NCBI RefSeq assembly: GCF_034366785.1
Contig: NZ_CP112932.1
Coordinates: 930,001-994,000, forward strand
Source of the DNA: Candidatus Trichorickettsia mobilis
GTDB lineage: Bacteria > Pseudomonadota > Alphaproteobacteria > Rickettsiales > Rickettsiaceae
Length of the DNA: 64,000 bases
Direction of reading: 5' to 3'
How positions within the stretch are numbered: position 1 is the stretch's first letter; each line of letters begins with the position of its first letter. Of the stretch, positions 47,042 through 57,515 are shown one piece after another. Made by a program: the position numbers and the translations under genes. The notes below the pieces were generated by a model. That model was not told the origin of the DNA. It ran no database searches and was given only the letters and a program-made list of their open reading frames with translations.

Positions 47042-48325
47042 CTAAACGAGTATACAAGTCGGTTCAATTTTTTTCTGCCCACCCATATATTGCACCAGAG
47101 CATCTGGAATGGAAATAGAACCATCTTCATTTTGATAATTCTCTAGAATAGCCACCATCGTCCTACCAACCGCTAGCGCTGAACCATTTAAGGTGTGTAC
47201 AAATGTTGTTTCAGTTGCGCCAAACTCTTTATACCTTGCTTTCATTCTTCTTGCTTGGAAATCACCACAATTTGAACAACTAGAAATCTCACGATATTGT
47301 TTCTGACCTGGCAACCATACTTCCAGATCGTATGTTTTCTTGGCTGAGAACCCCATATCACCGCTACAAAGTAATATCACGCGATAGGATAAGTCTAGCC
47401 TACGCAGTACTTCTTCTGCGGTATTAGTCATGTACTCATGTTCATAGTCAGATTCAGCAGGTGTGGTAATACTTACCAATTCAACTTTGCCAAATTGATG
47501 CAGCCTAACCATGCCTCGTGTATCTCTACTGCTGCTACCAGCTTCTGAACGAAAACATGGAGTAAATGCAGTATAACGTATTGGTAGTTTATCTCGTGAC
47601 AAAATCATATCTGCAACCATATTAGTAAGCGGTACTTCTCCAGTTGGGATTAAGCGATAATTGGTAGTAGTAATAAAAGAATCTTCAGCTAGCTTTGGTA
47701 GTTGACCAGTATTATACATAGCGCTTGGGCGTACCAAATACGGTGGTGATATTTCGATATATTCAAATTCCTTGGTATGAATATCAATCATAAAATTGAT
47801 TAGAGCTCGTTCCAATTTAGCTAAATCTTGTTTTAAAGTAACGAATCTGCTTCCAGATATTTTTGCAGTTTGTGTAAACTCCATCATGCCTAGTTGTTCT
47901 CCAAGCTCAAAATGCTGTTTAGAGCAGGTATTTTGATTGCTACTTTGCCAATCTCGGATAAATTTATTCATATTTTCATCAGTGCCATATGGCACTTCGT
48001 CCGCTGGAAGATTAGGCAAGTTATCCATTATATCTTGTAAATTACTATCGCTATTCAACTTATGATTAAGTTCATTCAATTTCTCATTAATATGAGCAAC
48101 ATCACGCCTAAGTTCTTCAAATTCTTTAGTGGTCTTATTTTTTATATTACCCAACATCTTAGATTTCTTATTTCTGGCATGCTGAAATTGTTGCAGTAAT
48201 GTAGTAAGTTGTCTTTTTTCTTCATCTAACCTAACAATTTCTGTAGATAGTGGAGCAATGCCTCTTTTTATTAGCAGATTATCAAACTCGTGGGTGTGTT
48301 CTCTAATCCATTTGATGTCTAACAT
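47042..48325 (-). CDS. serS: Seryl-tRNA synthetase
   Basis: Class II synthetase. 427 residues: N-terminal coiled-coil arm that grips the tRNA-Ser variable arm (about 27-105), then the catalytic domain with motif 2 [17 protein letters not shown] and motif 3 [18 protein letters not shown]. The start lies 23 bp inside the tatC end. A partial TAGACC repeat end (AATAGACCTCTCTCAG, ~47026-47041) borders the stop codon. Confidence 0.97.
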   Translation of the reverse strand: MLDIKWIREHTHEFDNLLIKRGIAPLSTEIVRLDEEKRQLTTLLQQFQHARNKKSKMLGNIKNKTTKEFEELRRDVAHINEKLNELNHKLNSDSNLQDIMDNLPNLPADEVPYGTDENMNKFIRDWQSSNQNTCSKQHFELGEQLGMMEFTQTAKISGSRFVTLKQDLAKLERALINFMIDIHTKEFEYIEISPPYLVRPSAMYNTGQLPKLAEDSFITTTNYRLIPTGEVPLTNMVADMILSRDKLPIRYTAFTPCFRSEAGSSSRDTRGMVRLHQFGKVELVSITTPAESDYEHEYMTNTAEEVLRRLDLSYRVILLCSGDMGFSAKKTYDLEVWLPGQKQYREISSCSNCGDFQARRMKARYKEFGATETTFVHTLNGSALAVGRTMVAILENYQNEDGSISIPDALVQYMGGQKKIEPTCILV

Positions 48326-49112
48326 TACTTCCTCTATTTTCTACAAACTTACACATGATAATTGAAATTTCATATAATAAAAGCATCGGTATTGCAAGGG
48401 CAAACTGGCTTAAGATATCAGGGGGAGTTAATATTCCTGCAATAATAAAATTAATAACCACAGCTAGGCGACGTTTATTAATTAAACTTGTAGAACTAAC
48501 AATTTTTAATAAATTTAATATTAATAAAATTATCGGCAATTGAAAAGCCACTCCAAATGCTACCACTAAATGAATAACTAAGTTTAAATATTCGCTAATT
48601 TTAGCTTCCAGCATTATTGGAATTACCGCATTACTATTTTCAAAACTAAGAAAAAAATGCCAGGCACGGGGCATAACATAATAAAATACAAAAATACTAC
48701 CGCTCCAAAATAATAAGGGTGACATTAATAATATAAAAGCAGCTATTTTTTTTTCATAATTACATAATCCAGGACTAATAAATAAATAACTCTGGATGGC
48801 TATAATTGGTACAATAATAAGAAAACTGCTGAAGGCAGCAAGTTTTAGATAAGTAAAAAACGCCTCAGCAAGACCTGTGTAAATTATGCGCCTAAGATGT
48901 TCTTCATTAAGATCAGCTAATGGTTGTAGCAAAAAATTATAAATGTTATTACTAAAGTAATAGCAAGTAATAAAAGCAGTAATAAAACTTGCTAATATTA
49001 CTATTATTCGTACTTTTAACTCATGTAAATGTTCAGTAAGTGTCAATTTATGTGTTACTTGCTCACTCATTATTTTGTTGCGAGTGATAACAATAGACTG
49101 CTTGCTCATCAT
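48303..49112 (-). CDS. tatC: TatC twin-arginine translocase subunit
   Basis: Multi-spanning receptor for twin-arginine signal peptides on folded proteins. 269 residues, six predicted helices. N-terminal [15 protein letters not shown] is the TatC family start pattern (HLxELRxR), and PLADLNEE plus a conserved [14 protein letters not shown] near the end are typical. The first ~20 residues are extra; the ATG at 49067 (MSEQVTHK) is a plausible alternative start. Pairing with serS is common in Rickettsiales. Confidence 0.93.
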   Translation of the reverse strand: MMSKQSIVITRNKIMSEQVTHKLTLTEHLHELKVRIIVILASFITAFITCYYFSNNIYNFLLQPLADLNEEHLRRIIYTGLAEAFFTYLKLAAFSSFLIIVPIIAIQSYLFISPGLCNYEKKIAAFILLMSPLLFWSGSIFVFYYVMPRAWHFFLSFENSNAVIPIMLEAKISEYLNLVIHLVVAFGVAFQLPIILLILNLLKIVSSTSLINKRRLAVVINFIIAGILTPPDILSQFALAIPMLLLYEISIIMCKFVENRGSNVRHQMD

Positions 49113-49224
49113 AATTAATTCGCATATAAATCTAGGTTTTATATAAGAAACTTTAATATGAGCATAGCAACTTTACTGATTTAAGCAACAAGCCTATAGT
49201 AATTAAATTTAAGAGGATAGTAAT

Positions 49225-49872
49225 TTGCAAAAACTAGTGCCATTACTCAGACAAGAACTAATTATTCAGTATAAAATTAATAATTTAATCAAGTACTTGA
49301 TCGCTTTTTTTATATTTTCTGCTTTAAGTATTGTATTAATTAACAAGCAGGAAGAAATTAATAAATTTGGAATATTGTTTTCAGTAATTTATATTCCATT
49401 ATCTTTTATTGGTTTTGCCAACATTATATTTAAGCAAGATATAGAAGATGGGACATTGGAGTTATTATTATCAAGTTTTTCTGCTGTCGAAATTGTTGTA
49501 GCAAAATTTGGCGCTATTCTTATCAGTAGTACTATTGGTGCCATAATAAATATGCCGATTATCTTGATAATTTTTAATTTGACTAGATCAACATTAATAA
49601 AACTCAGTATAACTCTGATATTATTATTAATACTGGCGAGCGCTTTGTTGGTATTGATTGCTGCCATGCAGGGTTATTTTAGATCTAACACTAACTTTCT
49701 ATCTATATTAATTATGCCATTAATAATTCCAAATATAATCATGGCCGGTCTTATTCTACAAGAGGAAACTAATTTCTATTTGCTAACTATTATGACTGGC
49801 ATTGATTTAATAGTTGTTCCGTGTACTATTTTTTTATCTTCTTATTTAATTAAGAATGTTTATAATATTTGA
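49225..49872 (+). CDS. ccmB: Heme exporter protein CcmB
   Basis: Membrane subunit of the CcmAB ABC transporter of cytochrome c maturation system I. 215 residues with six helices. TTG start preceded by AAGAGGAT at 49211-49218. Family marks: FKQDIEDGTLELLLSSF near helix 2, then LSITLILLLILASALLVLIA and LIMPLIIPNIIMAG. ccmA and other ccm genes are not adjacent, as in Rickettsia where they are scattered. Confidence 0.88.
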   Translation: MQKLVPLLRQELIIQYKINNLIKYLIAFFIFSALSIVLINKQEEINKFGILFSVIYIPLSFIGFANIIFKQDIEDGTLELLLSSFSAVEIVVAKFGAILISSTIGAIINMPIILIIFNLTRSTLIKLSITLILLLILASALLVLIAAMQGYFRSNTNFLSILIMPLIIPNIIMAGLILQEETNFYLLTIMTGIDLIVVPCTIFLSSYLIKNVYNI

Positions 49873-50017
49873 TATATTGCAGATACTAACTAACGAACAA
49901 AAAATACTTCTGTTTGATTTTGACAGCAAAATTACCTCTTAAATGAGGTTTTGTAAAACGTCTGGTAAAAAAAACTTTGCAGGTTAATATATATAGAGTA
50001 ACCTGACAGCTAATATA

Positions 50018-50440
50018 TTGATCAAGTTATTTACAATGTGGAATGCTTTAAGAAGATTGATTACCGCTAACCCAATGGGGATCTTTATATATGGAATAAT
50101 CACAAAATGGTATCTAATGATAGCAGTGGGAGCGGTAGTAGTAACATTTTGGGTGTTCAAGGGACTTGAACAAGCTGGAGTATTAACCGCTACAGAAAAA
50201 GTTTTTTCAAAAGCATTAAATGATTCAAAATCAGTTGCTAAATATTGCGTTCCAAAGATTGCTAATTTACGAGACTTTTGGAGTTGTCTAGATAATCCAC
50301 CAGACTATACGCCTGAAGCAGATGAACAAACATTGACTGATAGCGTCAATAAGCTACAGCAGACTCTCCAAAACCCATATGTCAACCCAGCTGGTGGTGC
50401 TGGTTCCAGTAATCCATACGATAACGATAGTGGTGAATAG
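50018..50440 (+). CDS. Small membrane protein, DUF2670-like (Rickettsiales)
   Basis: 140 residues. One clear membrane segment (31-50, KWYLMIAVGAVVVTFWVFKG) preceded by an amphipathic region (MWNALRRLITANPMGIFIYG), then an acidic C-terminal half ending in a Gly/Ser/Asp tail. I recall this pattern from the Rickettsiales-restricted DUF2670 family; no function is known to me. TTG at 50018 is the longest start; ATG at 50036 would remove six residues. It precedes the convergent rnc-lepB pair. Confidence 0.65.
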   Translation: MIKLFTMWNALRRLITANPMGIFIYGIITKWYLMIAVGAVVVTFWVFKGLEQAGVLTATEKVFSKALNDSKSVAKYCVPKIANLRDFWSCLDNPPDYTPEADEQTLTDSVNKLQQTLQNPYVNPAGGAGSSNPYDNDSGE

Positions 50441-50769
50441 AACAACTATAACGCACGATGTTATGTTATCCTGAGCGCCATGATGTCATCCTGCACAACG
50501 TCATCCCGGAACACTCTAATGTCATCCCGAACTTGTTTCGGGATCTTATGAAGCCATGATGAGATCCCGAAACAAGTTCGGGATGACGTTGTGTGTATGG
50601 TATATGGTATGATATCGAGTGTTCGAGGGACTATGTTGGTTGGGATTGTATGAGTATTAAATTCTTGGCATCTAGCTGCTAAAAACCTATACAGGCAGGA
50701 GTGACATCGATGGCGCATTAAAATCGTGAACAACACTCCTGGTATTATTATAGTAAGACTAGAAATTTA
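50441..50769. other. Non-coding 329 bp with a palindrome (50521-50587)
   Basis: Bases 50521-50546 pair perfectly with 50562-50587 (core CCCGAACTTGTTTCGGG), preceded by several half copies of the GTCATCC motif (50484, 50500). Same family as 721-787. The rest shows nothing recognisable. Confidence 0.85.
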
Positions 50770-51477
50770 TTACAATTTGAGTATATCCAATATTTTCTGC
50801 GCTGCTTCTTTTTCTGCTGTTTTAATAGAGTTGCCATGCCCTTGTTGTTGATAATGAGCTACCTTAGCCATAATAGTAAAATATGGTGAATGAGCATATC
50901 CTGACTTGTTTACAACTGTATATATTGGTTTATTATATCCCTTACTTTGAGCCCACTCCTGTAAAGTAGTTTTAGGATCAGTTTTGCTAATATTAATATT
51001 ATTTAAGAACTCTGACCATAGATTGATAATAATAGATCTAATGGTATCAATGTTACTATCCAGATAAATGGCAGCTATCAGTGCTTCCATGGCATTTTCT
51101 AAATTATTAGGATTACTGCGGCCACCAGAAATTTCTTCGCCGTGAGTCATTATTATATCATCAGCCAAATTAATTGCTGCCGCTACTTTACATAAGGTTT
51201 CTTTACAAACTAAAAATGATCTTACTCTAGCTAAAGTACCTTCATCTTGTTTGGTGAAGTTTTGAAATAAATACTCGGTAATAATAAAATTAAGTATTGC
51301 ATCACCAAGTAATTCTAATCTTTCATAATTTTTATTGATTGAGTATTTGGAAATATTTTGCTTTAAAGAGGGGTGACTTAATGATTCAACTAACAACTCA
51401 AGATTATTAAAATGATATCCAGTTGATTGTTCAATTCTTTTGCTTATTGTTTGAATAACAGCGGTTTCATTAATCAT
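50770..51477 (-). CDS. rnc: Ribonuclease III
   Basis: Double-stranded-RNA endonuclease that processes rRNA and structured transcripts. 235 residues. Signature ERLELLGDAILNFIITEYLF, second metal site in NAMEALIAAIYLDSN, then a dsRNA-binding domain (DPKTTLQEWAQSKG to the end). The start overlaps the lepB stop by 8 bp. Hairpin-rich repeat transcripts in this genome would be natural substrates, by inference. Confidence 0.96.
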   Translation of the reverse strand: MINETAVIQTISKRIEQSTGYHFNNLELLVESLSHPSLKQNISKYSINKNYERLELLGDAILNFIITEYLFQNFTKQDEGTLARVRSFLVCKETLCKVAAAINLADDIIMTHGEEISGGRSNPNNLENAMEALIAAIYLDSNIDTIRSIIINLWSEFLNNINISKTDPKTTLQEWAQSKGYNKPIYTVVNKSGYAHSPYFTIMAKVAHYQQQGHGNSIKTAEKEAAQKILDILKL

Positions 51478-52258
51478 AATATATACTTTTAAACATTCGA
51501 TTAAATCTAATAGATTTTAACCATAACCATATTCTTGCCACACGTTCAGTTATACTACCATTATCTACCCATAATAGTTCTTTGGTAGAGAAAAGAATGA
51601 CCCGCCCTTTAGCAATAAAATTCTCAAATGGCACAAATCCCAAATCTACTCTACTATCATTAGAACAATCACGATTATCTCCTAGAAAAAAATAATGATC
51701 TTTTGGTACATAGAATATCTCGGTATTACTGTATTTATTAATCATCATAGTAAATTTTTCCATCTTCTGATCAAGTTTATAAGCAGTATAACTGACTCCA
51801 TTTGGCAATGTTTCTTTATATTTATTATATTTCTGACCTTGTTCGTCAGTATAATCACCTATTTCAGATCTCACTATAGGCATATCATTAATATATATTA
51901 CATCTTTAATAAGTTGAATTTTATCACCAGGTAAACCAATCAATCTTTTAATATATCTAAGTTCCATATTCATTGGTGGACGAAAAATTATAATATCACC
52001 TCTTTGCGGAGCTGATGCAAAGACTCTACCACTAAAAATATTAGGACTAAAAGGAAAAGAATATCTACTGTAACCGTAAGAATATTTTGTTGAAAATATG
52101 TATTCACCTTCAAGAACTGTTGCTTTCATTGAGCCTGTAGGAACAAAAAACAGTTCTATTACTAAACTTCTGATAGCTAAAGCTATTAGAACAACATATA
52201 TTAATGATCTAATCTCGTTTATGGTATGATTTATTTTTTTTTCAGTGATCGCTGTCAA
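51470..52258 (-). CDS. lepB: Signal peptidase I
   Basis: Membrane-bound Ser-Lys protease that removes signal peptides of Sec and Tat cargo. 262 residues. One N-terminal membrane helix (~17-37); nucleophile Ser43 in VPTGSMKATV; general-base Lys in RYIKRLIGLPGDKI; box E GDNRDCSNDSR. The lepB-rnc order is shared with Rickettsia and many alphaproteobacteria. Confidence 0.96.
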   Translation of the reverse strand: MTAITEKKINHTINEIRSLIYVVLIALAIRSLVIELFFVPTGSMKATVLEGEYIFSTKYSYGYSRYSFPFSPNIFSGRVFASAPQRGDIIIFRPPMNMELRYIKRLIGLPGDKIQLIKDVIYINDMPIVRSEIGDYTDEQGQKYNKYKETLPNGVSYTAYKLDQKMEKFTMMINKYSNTEIFYVPKDHYFFLGDNRDCSNDSRVDLGFVPFENFIAKGRVILFSTKELLWVDNGSITERVARIWLWLKSIRFNRMFKSIYYD

Positions 52259-52358
52259 TTTTTACTTCTATTTAATGTTGTATACTTACTTGCAAAGCTT
52301 TTGGTTATTATAGTACCAGGCGATAATAGTTTACAACCACTATGAAATCTAGCAATTT

Positions 52359-53132
52359 ATGAATATTATCACAAAATTTTGTTCACCCAATTATTCTATT
52401 AGAAAAGGTGAGATAAAATTTATCATAATTCATTATACAGAAATGGAGTTTGATGAAGCCATCAGCAAATTATGTAATATTGCAGCCAAGGTTAGCGCTC
52501 ATTACGTGATCAAAGCTGACGGCGAAGTATTTAGGCTGGTCGAAGATCAACATAGCGCATGGCACGCCGGAGTCAGCAACTGGCAAAATTATAGTAGTAT
52601 TAATGAATATTCTGTCGGTATAGAATTAGATAATTTAGGTTATGCCAGTTATCCAATAGCACAAATGCAAAGCTGTATTAGCTTATGCAAGCAACTAATA
52701 ACGCTGTATAATATTCCAAGAACTAACATCTTGGGTCATTCTGATATTGCTCCAAATCGAAAGATTGACCCTGGACCATTTTTTGATTGGTCATATTTGG
52801 GGCAACATAAGCTAGGCTTATGGTATAGAATGCCCTTAAATCTATCAACTCAAGATACTTTTGTAGTTGATATTATGTTCTCTTTTGGTGATAAATCAGA
52901 TGAAGTCACCAAATTACAGCAAGATTTGCAAAGAATCGGTTACAAAATCGAAATCACCGGTACATTTGATCTTCAGACTAACTATGTAATTAGAGCTTTC
53001 CAGTCTCACTTTTATCCGCAATTAATAATTAAATTAGGGAAAGATTTATATCACAACAATAATTATCAATATTCATGGGATGAAGTATCCCATGAAATAT
53101 TGCAGTCAATAAAATTAAATTATTATATTTGA
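52359..53132 (+). CDS. ampD: N-acetylmuramoyl-L-alanine amidase AmpD-like with peptidoglycan-binding domain
   Basis: Zinc amidase that cuts the stem peptide from (anhydro)MurNAc. 257 residues, no signal peptide. Amidase_2 domain with zinc ligands in IIHYTEM and LGHSDIAPNRKIDPGP (His and Asp), and active-site surroundings WHAGVSNWQNY. The C-terminal 75 residues are a PG_binding_1-like helical domain (FGDKSDEVTKLQQDLQRIGY). The two-domain form is that of AmiD/AmpDh types and of the Rickettsia enzyme. Its 3' end overlaps the convergent repeat-protein gene by 10 bp. Confidence 0.9.
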   Translation: MNIITKFCSPNYSIRKGEIKFIIIHYTEMEFDEAISKLCNIAAKVSAHYVIKADGEVFRLVEDQHSAWHAGVSNWQNYSSINEYSVGIELDNLGYASYPIAQMQSCISLCKQLITLYNIPRTNILGHSDIAPNRKIDPGPFFDWSYLGQHKLGLWYRMPLNLSTQDTFVVDIMFSFGDKSDEVTKLQQDLQRIGYKIEITGTFDLQTNYVIRAFQSHFYPQLIIKLGKDLYHNNNYQYSWDEVSHEILQSIKLNYYI

Positions 53133-55966
53133 TCGTCACCTTCTTCATGATGACCTGTTAAGTCTGCTTGTTGATGATGAATAATATTATCCAGTGCTTG
53201 TTTTGTTTCTTCTATAGCGATGTATGATGAATATGATAGTAGTGTATTATGTAGAGCTTCGGTTAATTCAATATGGTAAGTATTTATAAAAGTTTCTAAC
53301 GCTTGATAATAACTACCAGCAACTAAATGATGATAAATCTTATTAAGTAAAGCTGGATTATCAGATGACGCTGAATTAAACTGTGCTATACATTCACACA
53401 GCTCTTTTGTAAGATTATTAATATAACTACCACTAAACATATTGCCTACTATAACTTTAGTAGTAATGACATTCTTGATAAGTGATGATAAAAACTCATT
53501 AATTTTAACTATACTGTTCCGTTGTGTTATACTGAAATAAATGCTCGTAAGTTGAGTAGTTGGTATCACTTGAAGCAATCCTGATACTTCATCCCACGTT
53601 AATTCTTTATAAGACCAATTTAACTCTACGATACTATTCTGGTTAAGCAAACTACGTAACTTCTCGTAATTACCGGCTTTAATTAGCTGATAGCATCTGT
53701 CATCTTGATTAAAGAGCTCCTCATTATCCAAAAGTTTTGGCCAAGGAAGTGGTTGTTTTTCGTGATGTACTTGAATCGTGTTCATCTTATCACCATTAAC
53801 ATCAACTCCATTTATAATACACCTAGTAGACTTGCTCAGCTTAATAAATTCAGCAATTGTTTGTTGATAATTACTATCCTCCTTCTCATAATTAAAATGT
53901 ATTGTATCAAGATGCATTTTGGGAACTTGTGAGATTATCTCAAACAACTTAGTTGTTTCTTCATAGGTTAATGGTTCAAAAGAAGATAGACCGAGTTCTA
54001 TTATATTATTATTATTAAAAAAATTCTTTAGTGTATCATAGTAACCGGCTTTAAGCAGCATATAGCAAATCTTAGAGGCACGAGTATAGTTCTCGTACAT
54101 ATTATGATGAGTATTACCAAACTTTTCGGTAAGAAGCACGGAGCTAGCAATAGGTTTCGCCGAATCTGAATATCTACTTAACTCATATAAAATATCATCT
54201 ATTTTACCACTTAAGTAAAAATAACTACTAAATTCCCTCTTCCTACCGTAAACAATCATTAGTAACTCTTCCGGCAAAGGCTTGTCTGTCATTAAACAAA
54301 CTCGATGGGTAATTTTCGTTTCCCTTATTATCTCAAATAGCTCTAAAGTTTCGGGTAAACTTAATTCATCTAAATTCAATCTGAGCTCTTGAATATCATT
54401 ATTAAGAAGAAAAAGCTTTAACTGCTCAATTGAACCAGAATTAATGAAATGTTTGCAAATATTAAAGCATCGAAGATTTTGTAGTTCTTCATATCCGCAC
54501 TCTTTTTCTCTTGATAGAGCACTGAGGATAAACTCAATTATACTTAATGAGATACCTTCTAGATTTGCACTTTGTAAATTTTCATAAGTTATAGCGTAGG
54601 CTGTTAGAAAAATTTTTAATTCTGGGTAATAACTACTATTAATTAGTTCATCACAAATATCTTTAAGCAAATCATAATCATTAAATCTCTGTTGGTATTC
54701 TCTATTAAATTTAGTTATTTTTGACACGAGATTCTCTTCATTGCCAATAAAATTAAGCTTTTCAATTATTGACTTTATTAATAATGGCTGATCTTCGTGA
54801 TGATAAACCTCTTGAACTTCTAAACTAACTTTGGTAGCATTAGCATTTCTTATATCAAACAGAGTTTGCTCTATAAACAAAGGTATTTGATCGGATGAAA
54901 CGGACAAATGGGTGATATTATTAAATACCAAAAAAGTATTCAACCTCTCATAATGACAACTCTTAAGAAGCGCAGTACAGATTTCATCAGACATAGCTTG
55001 CGATTGCTCGATCGAGCTTAATCTTTCATAGCTAGCTATTTTGCTTATAACTTCCTCATTCATATCAAGACTCATCCAGTCTTGATCAGTTATATGATGA
55101 TTGGTAATAAAATCAAATAATCCACTGTAAACACCTTCTTTAATCAGTTGGTAACAAACTTTCTTAATCGTCGGTAATATCTCATTGCTGGTTGTATCTG
55201 TTTTTTGTAAGTGTACAAATAGATCGATAGATGACTGAGTATTAATGCTAATAATATCATTAACATTGAGTATATTATGATTTTTAAGAAAAGTAGCTAA
55301 CGATTCAAAATAGCCTTGTGTAATTAGATCATAACAAATTTTATTCAACAAATTTTTATCTGTTGTGCCTTTTTTTAGCATTTTATTAAAAGTAGCTATC
55401 TTAATTAAGACAGAGCTTTCTCGATCTATATTAAATAGATTGAAATTAGTTGTTATATGCTCATTGGTACAATACGGCACTAATAATTGTGCGTAAATAA
55501 TATCATCAACTTGCGCGAAAAAATTCTCAACTTTGCTGTTTGACACAGCTCTAAATAGGTTCATTTGAGCAGAAACATTAACTATACGTATATTGTCTAC
55601 ATTTAACATAGTAATTTTGGTCTCCGGCAAAATTCGAGCTAATGCGTGAGCTTCATTTGTCGACAACTTATAGCCCGAATAGATTGTAAGTTTGTTAACA
55701 AGTGTTGATGGTAAAATGTTAATCAATATTTCTTGCGATAAATGTGTCTGCAAAACAAGCGAGGTGATATGTGTCCTTGGCAACACTTCAGCTAGCATGC
55801 TCATTGTTGCTTTTGCATGTTCATCATTATAATTATAAGGTAAATTTAAGTATAATAGTTCAATAGTAGTATATGGAAGTTCATCATATAACCTCCTCAT
55901 ATCTTCTAGATTTTCAATTTTTATATGTGGTGTAGTTTCAAAATCAATAAAATAGCTTTGTCTCAT
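53123..55966 (-). CDS. Large repeat protein, 947 residues, LRR-like start and about eight helical modules
   Basis: Not a protein I recognise by name. No signal peptide. Residues ~15-135 resemble ribonuclease-inhibitor-type leucine-rich repeats (TIELLYLNLPYNYNDEHAKA, ITSLVLQTHLSQE, ITMLNVDNIRI). From ~205 on, a motif with the pattern (I/V)C..L(I/L)..(G/S).Y..L..F(L/I)...(N/H).I recurs about eight times, for example ICYDLITQGYFESLATFL, VCYQLIKEGVYSGLFDFI, ICKHFINSGSIEQLKLFL, ICYMLLKAGYYDTLKNFF and RCYQLIKAGNYEKLRSLL, with 55-110 residues between and LRR-like strands in several gaps. The tail is acidic. Such proteins in intracellular bacteria often bind host proteins; that is inference. Confidence 0.8.
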   Translation of the reverse strand: MRQSYFIDFETTPHIKIENLEDMRRLYDELPYTTIELLYLNLPYNYNDEHAKATMSMLAEVLPRTHITSLVLQTHLSQEILINILPSTLVNKLTIYSGYKLSTNEAHALARILPETKITMLNVDNIRIVNVSAQMNLFRAVSNSKVENFFAQVDDIIYAQLLVPYCTNEHITTNFNLFNIDRESSVLIKIATFNKMLKKGTTDKNLLNKICYDLITQGYFESLATFLKNHNILNVNDIISINTQSSIDLFVHLQKTDTTSNEILPTIKKVCYQLIKEGVYSGLFDFITNHHITDQDWMSLDMNEEVISKIASYERLSSIEQSQAMSDEICTALLKSCHYERLNTFLVFNNITHLSVSSDQIPLFIEQTLFDIRNANATKVSLEVQEVYHHEDQPLLIKSIIEKLNFIGNEENLVSKITKFNREYQQRFNDYDLLKDICDELINSSYYPELKIFLTAYAITYENLQSANLEGISLSIIEFILSALSREKECGYEELQNLRCFNICKHFINSGSIEQLKLFLLNNDIQELRLNLDELSLPETLELFEIIRETKITHRVCLMTDKPLPEELLMIVYGRKREFSSYFYLSGKIDDILYELSRYSDSAKPIASSVLLTEKFGNTHHNMYENYTRASKICYMLLKAGYYDTLKNFFNNNNIIELGLSSFEPLTYEETTKLFEIISQVPKMHLDTIHFNYEKEDSNYQQTIAEFIKLSKSTRCIINGVDVNGDKMNTIQVHHEKQPLPWPKLLDNEELFNQDDRCYQLIKAGNYEKLRSLLNQNSIVELNWSYKELTWDEVSGLLQVIPTTQLTSIYFSITQRNSIVKINEFLSSLIKNVITTKVIVGNMFSGSYINNLTKELCECIAQFNSASSDNPALLNKIYHHLVAGSYYQALETFINTYHIELTEALHNTLLSYSSYIAIEETKQALDNIIHHQQADLTGHHEEGDDQI

Positions 55967-56486
55967 AATAATCTTTTTTATCCTTTTTTATATTTATATA
56001 TATGTTATGTACATTATAATATCTATTAATATAATTCATGTCAATATGCTGATAATTTAATTTTAATTAAATATTAAAGAGAGAAATGTTCTGAAAGCTT
56101 TAGAAGCGCAAATTATCCCAACTGATATTTAATTGGCAACTCGCGTTAATTTACATAAGAATAAGTAAGAATTGATTGGTTACTAATTAAAGTGGATAAT
56201 ATGAATATGTACATTCTAAAAAAATGATGTATATTTAATCTATAAGTTAAATTATTATGAGTGCTAGGATTTATAAGGTTGTAGGAAATTTGGTTATCTG
56301 TATACAAGGCGTCATCACCAGGAGTCGTTAGGCTCCGTGGTAATCCAGAAATTAGCTTAAGTAAGAGGATCTTATAAAGACTGAATTGTTTCGATTTTTG
56401 ACAAAATCTCAAGCAAGACGACTTTTTCTATATCTAAAAACCGTGAACGCTCACAAAGAAAAAATTAATCGAAATTAATCCGTAAT
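55967..56486. other. Non-coding 520 bp between the repeat protein and pheS, with a repeat at 56314-56455
   Basis: The first ~150 bp are very AT-rich and should hold the promoter for the repeat protein. Bases 56314-56455 are copy 3 of the interspersed repeat (GGAGTCGTTAGGCTCCGTGG hairpin, TAATCCAGAAATTAGC, CTCAAGCAAGACGACTTTTT, AAAACCGTGA). An 88-residue reverse frame at 56146-56412 runs through this repeat and is not accepted. No T-box or pheST leader attenuator was recognised. Confidence 0.75.
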
Positions 56487-57515
56487 ATGCTTAAACATCT
56501 GATCGAATCAGCGGCAGATAAAATTGCTGTGGCTAACAATTTAAATGAATTACAACAAATTAAAGTTGAATTTCTCGGAAAAAAAAGCCCTGTAGCTCAG
56601 GCTATGCAGAAACTAGGGTCACTTAGTGAGTTTGAGCGCAAAAATTTTGGTCAACAAATCAACGAAGTAAAACAACGCATTACTGAATTAATTCAGGAAA
56701 AACAAATTATCCTTGAAGCTCAAGCTTTAGAACAGCAATTACATAATGAAGCCATAGATCTTACACTACCACCAAGGCCGCGCAAATATGGCAGCGTTCA
56801 TCCGATTAGTCAGGCTTTAGAAGAATTGACGCAAATTTTTGCCAAATTCGGCTTGACTGCAAAATATGGGTCAAGCATCGAAACTGATTGGTATAACTTC
56901 ACTGCCTTAAATATTGGTGAGCATCATCCAGCGCGACAAATGCATGATACATTTTATCTTAAGTTTGGTGAAGTGTTGCGTACTCACACCTCACCAATTC
57001 AAATAAGAACAATGCAGCATGAAAAACCACCATATAGAATAATTGCTCCCGGTAGAACTTATAGATCCGATTCAGATCAGACTCATACTCCGATGTTTCA
57101 TCAAATTGAGGGGCTAGTAATAGACAAAAATATTCATATGGGACATTTGAAATACGTAATCATAGAATTTATTAAGCATTTCTTTGAACAGACAAATATT
57201 AAAATACGATTTAGACCAAGTTTTTTTCCTTTTACCGAACCGTCTGCTGAGGTGGATATTTGTTTAAATGATAATAATCAATGGTTGGAGGTGCTTGGTT
57301 GCGGCATGGTTCACCCTAAAGTACTAGAAAATGTAAATATTGACTCAAATGAATGGCAGGGCTTTGCTTTTGGGTTAGGAGTTGAGCGTTTGGCAATGCT
57401 TAAATATAATATCAAGGATTTACGACAATTTTTTGATGGCGACATACGCTGGCTAAGACATTATAATTTTTCTGCATTTGATGTTCCAACATTAGTTGGA
57501 GGGTTAACAAAATGA
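56487..57515 (+). CDS. pheS: Phenylalanyl-tRNA synthetase alpha subunit
   Basis: Catalytic subunit of the (alpha-beta)2 enzyme. 342 residues: N-terminal coiled coil (1-90), then the class II core with [16 protein letters not shown] (motif 2 region), [17 protein letters not shown] and motif 3 [14 protein letters not shown]. The stop overlaps the pheT start (ATGA at 57512-57515). Confidence 0.97.
   Translation: MLKHLIESAADKIAVANNLNELQQIKVEFLGKKSPVAQAMQKLGSLSEFERKNFGQQINEVKQRITELIQEKQIILEAQALEQQLHNEAIDLTLPPRPRKYGSVHPISQALEELTQIFAKFGLTAKYGSSIETDWYNFTALNIGEHHPARQMHDTFYLKFGEVLRTHTSPIQIRTMQHEKPPYRIIAPGRTYRSDSDQTHTPMFHQIEGLVIDKNIHMGHLKYVIIEFIKHFFEQTNIKIRFRPSFFPFTEPSAEVDICLNDNNQWLEVLGCGMVHPKVLENVNIDSNEWQGFAFGLGVERLAMLKYNIKDLRQFFDGDIRWLRHYNFSAFDVPTLVGGLTK

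Noticed and set aside
56146-56412. 88-residue reverse frame before pheS
   Set aside because: It reads through the dispersed repeat at 56314-56455 and has no coding character.
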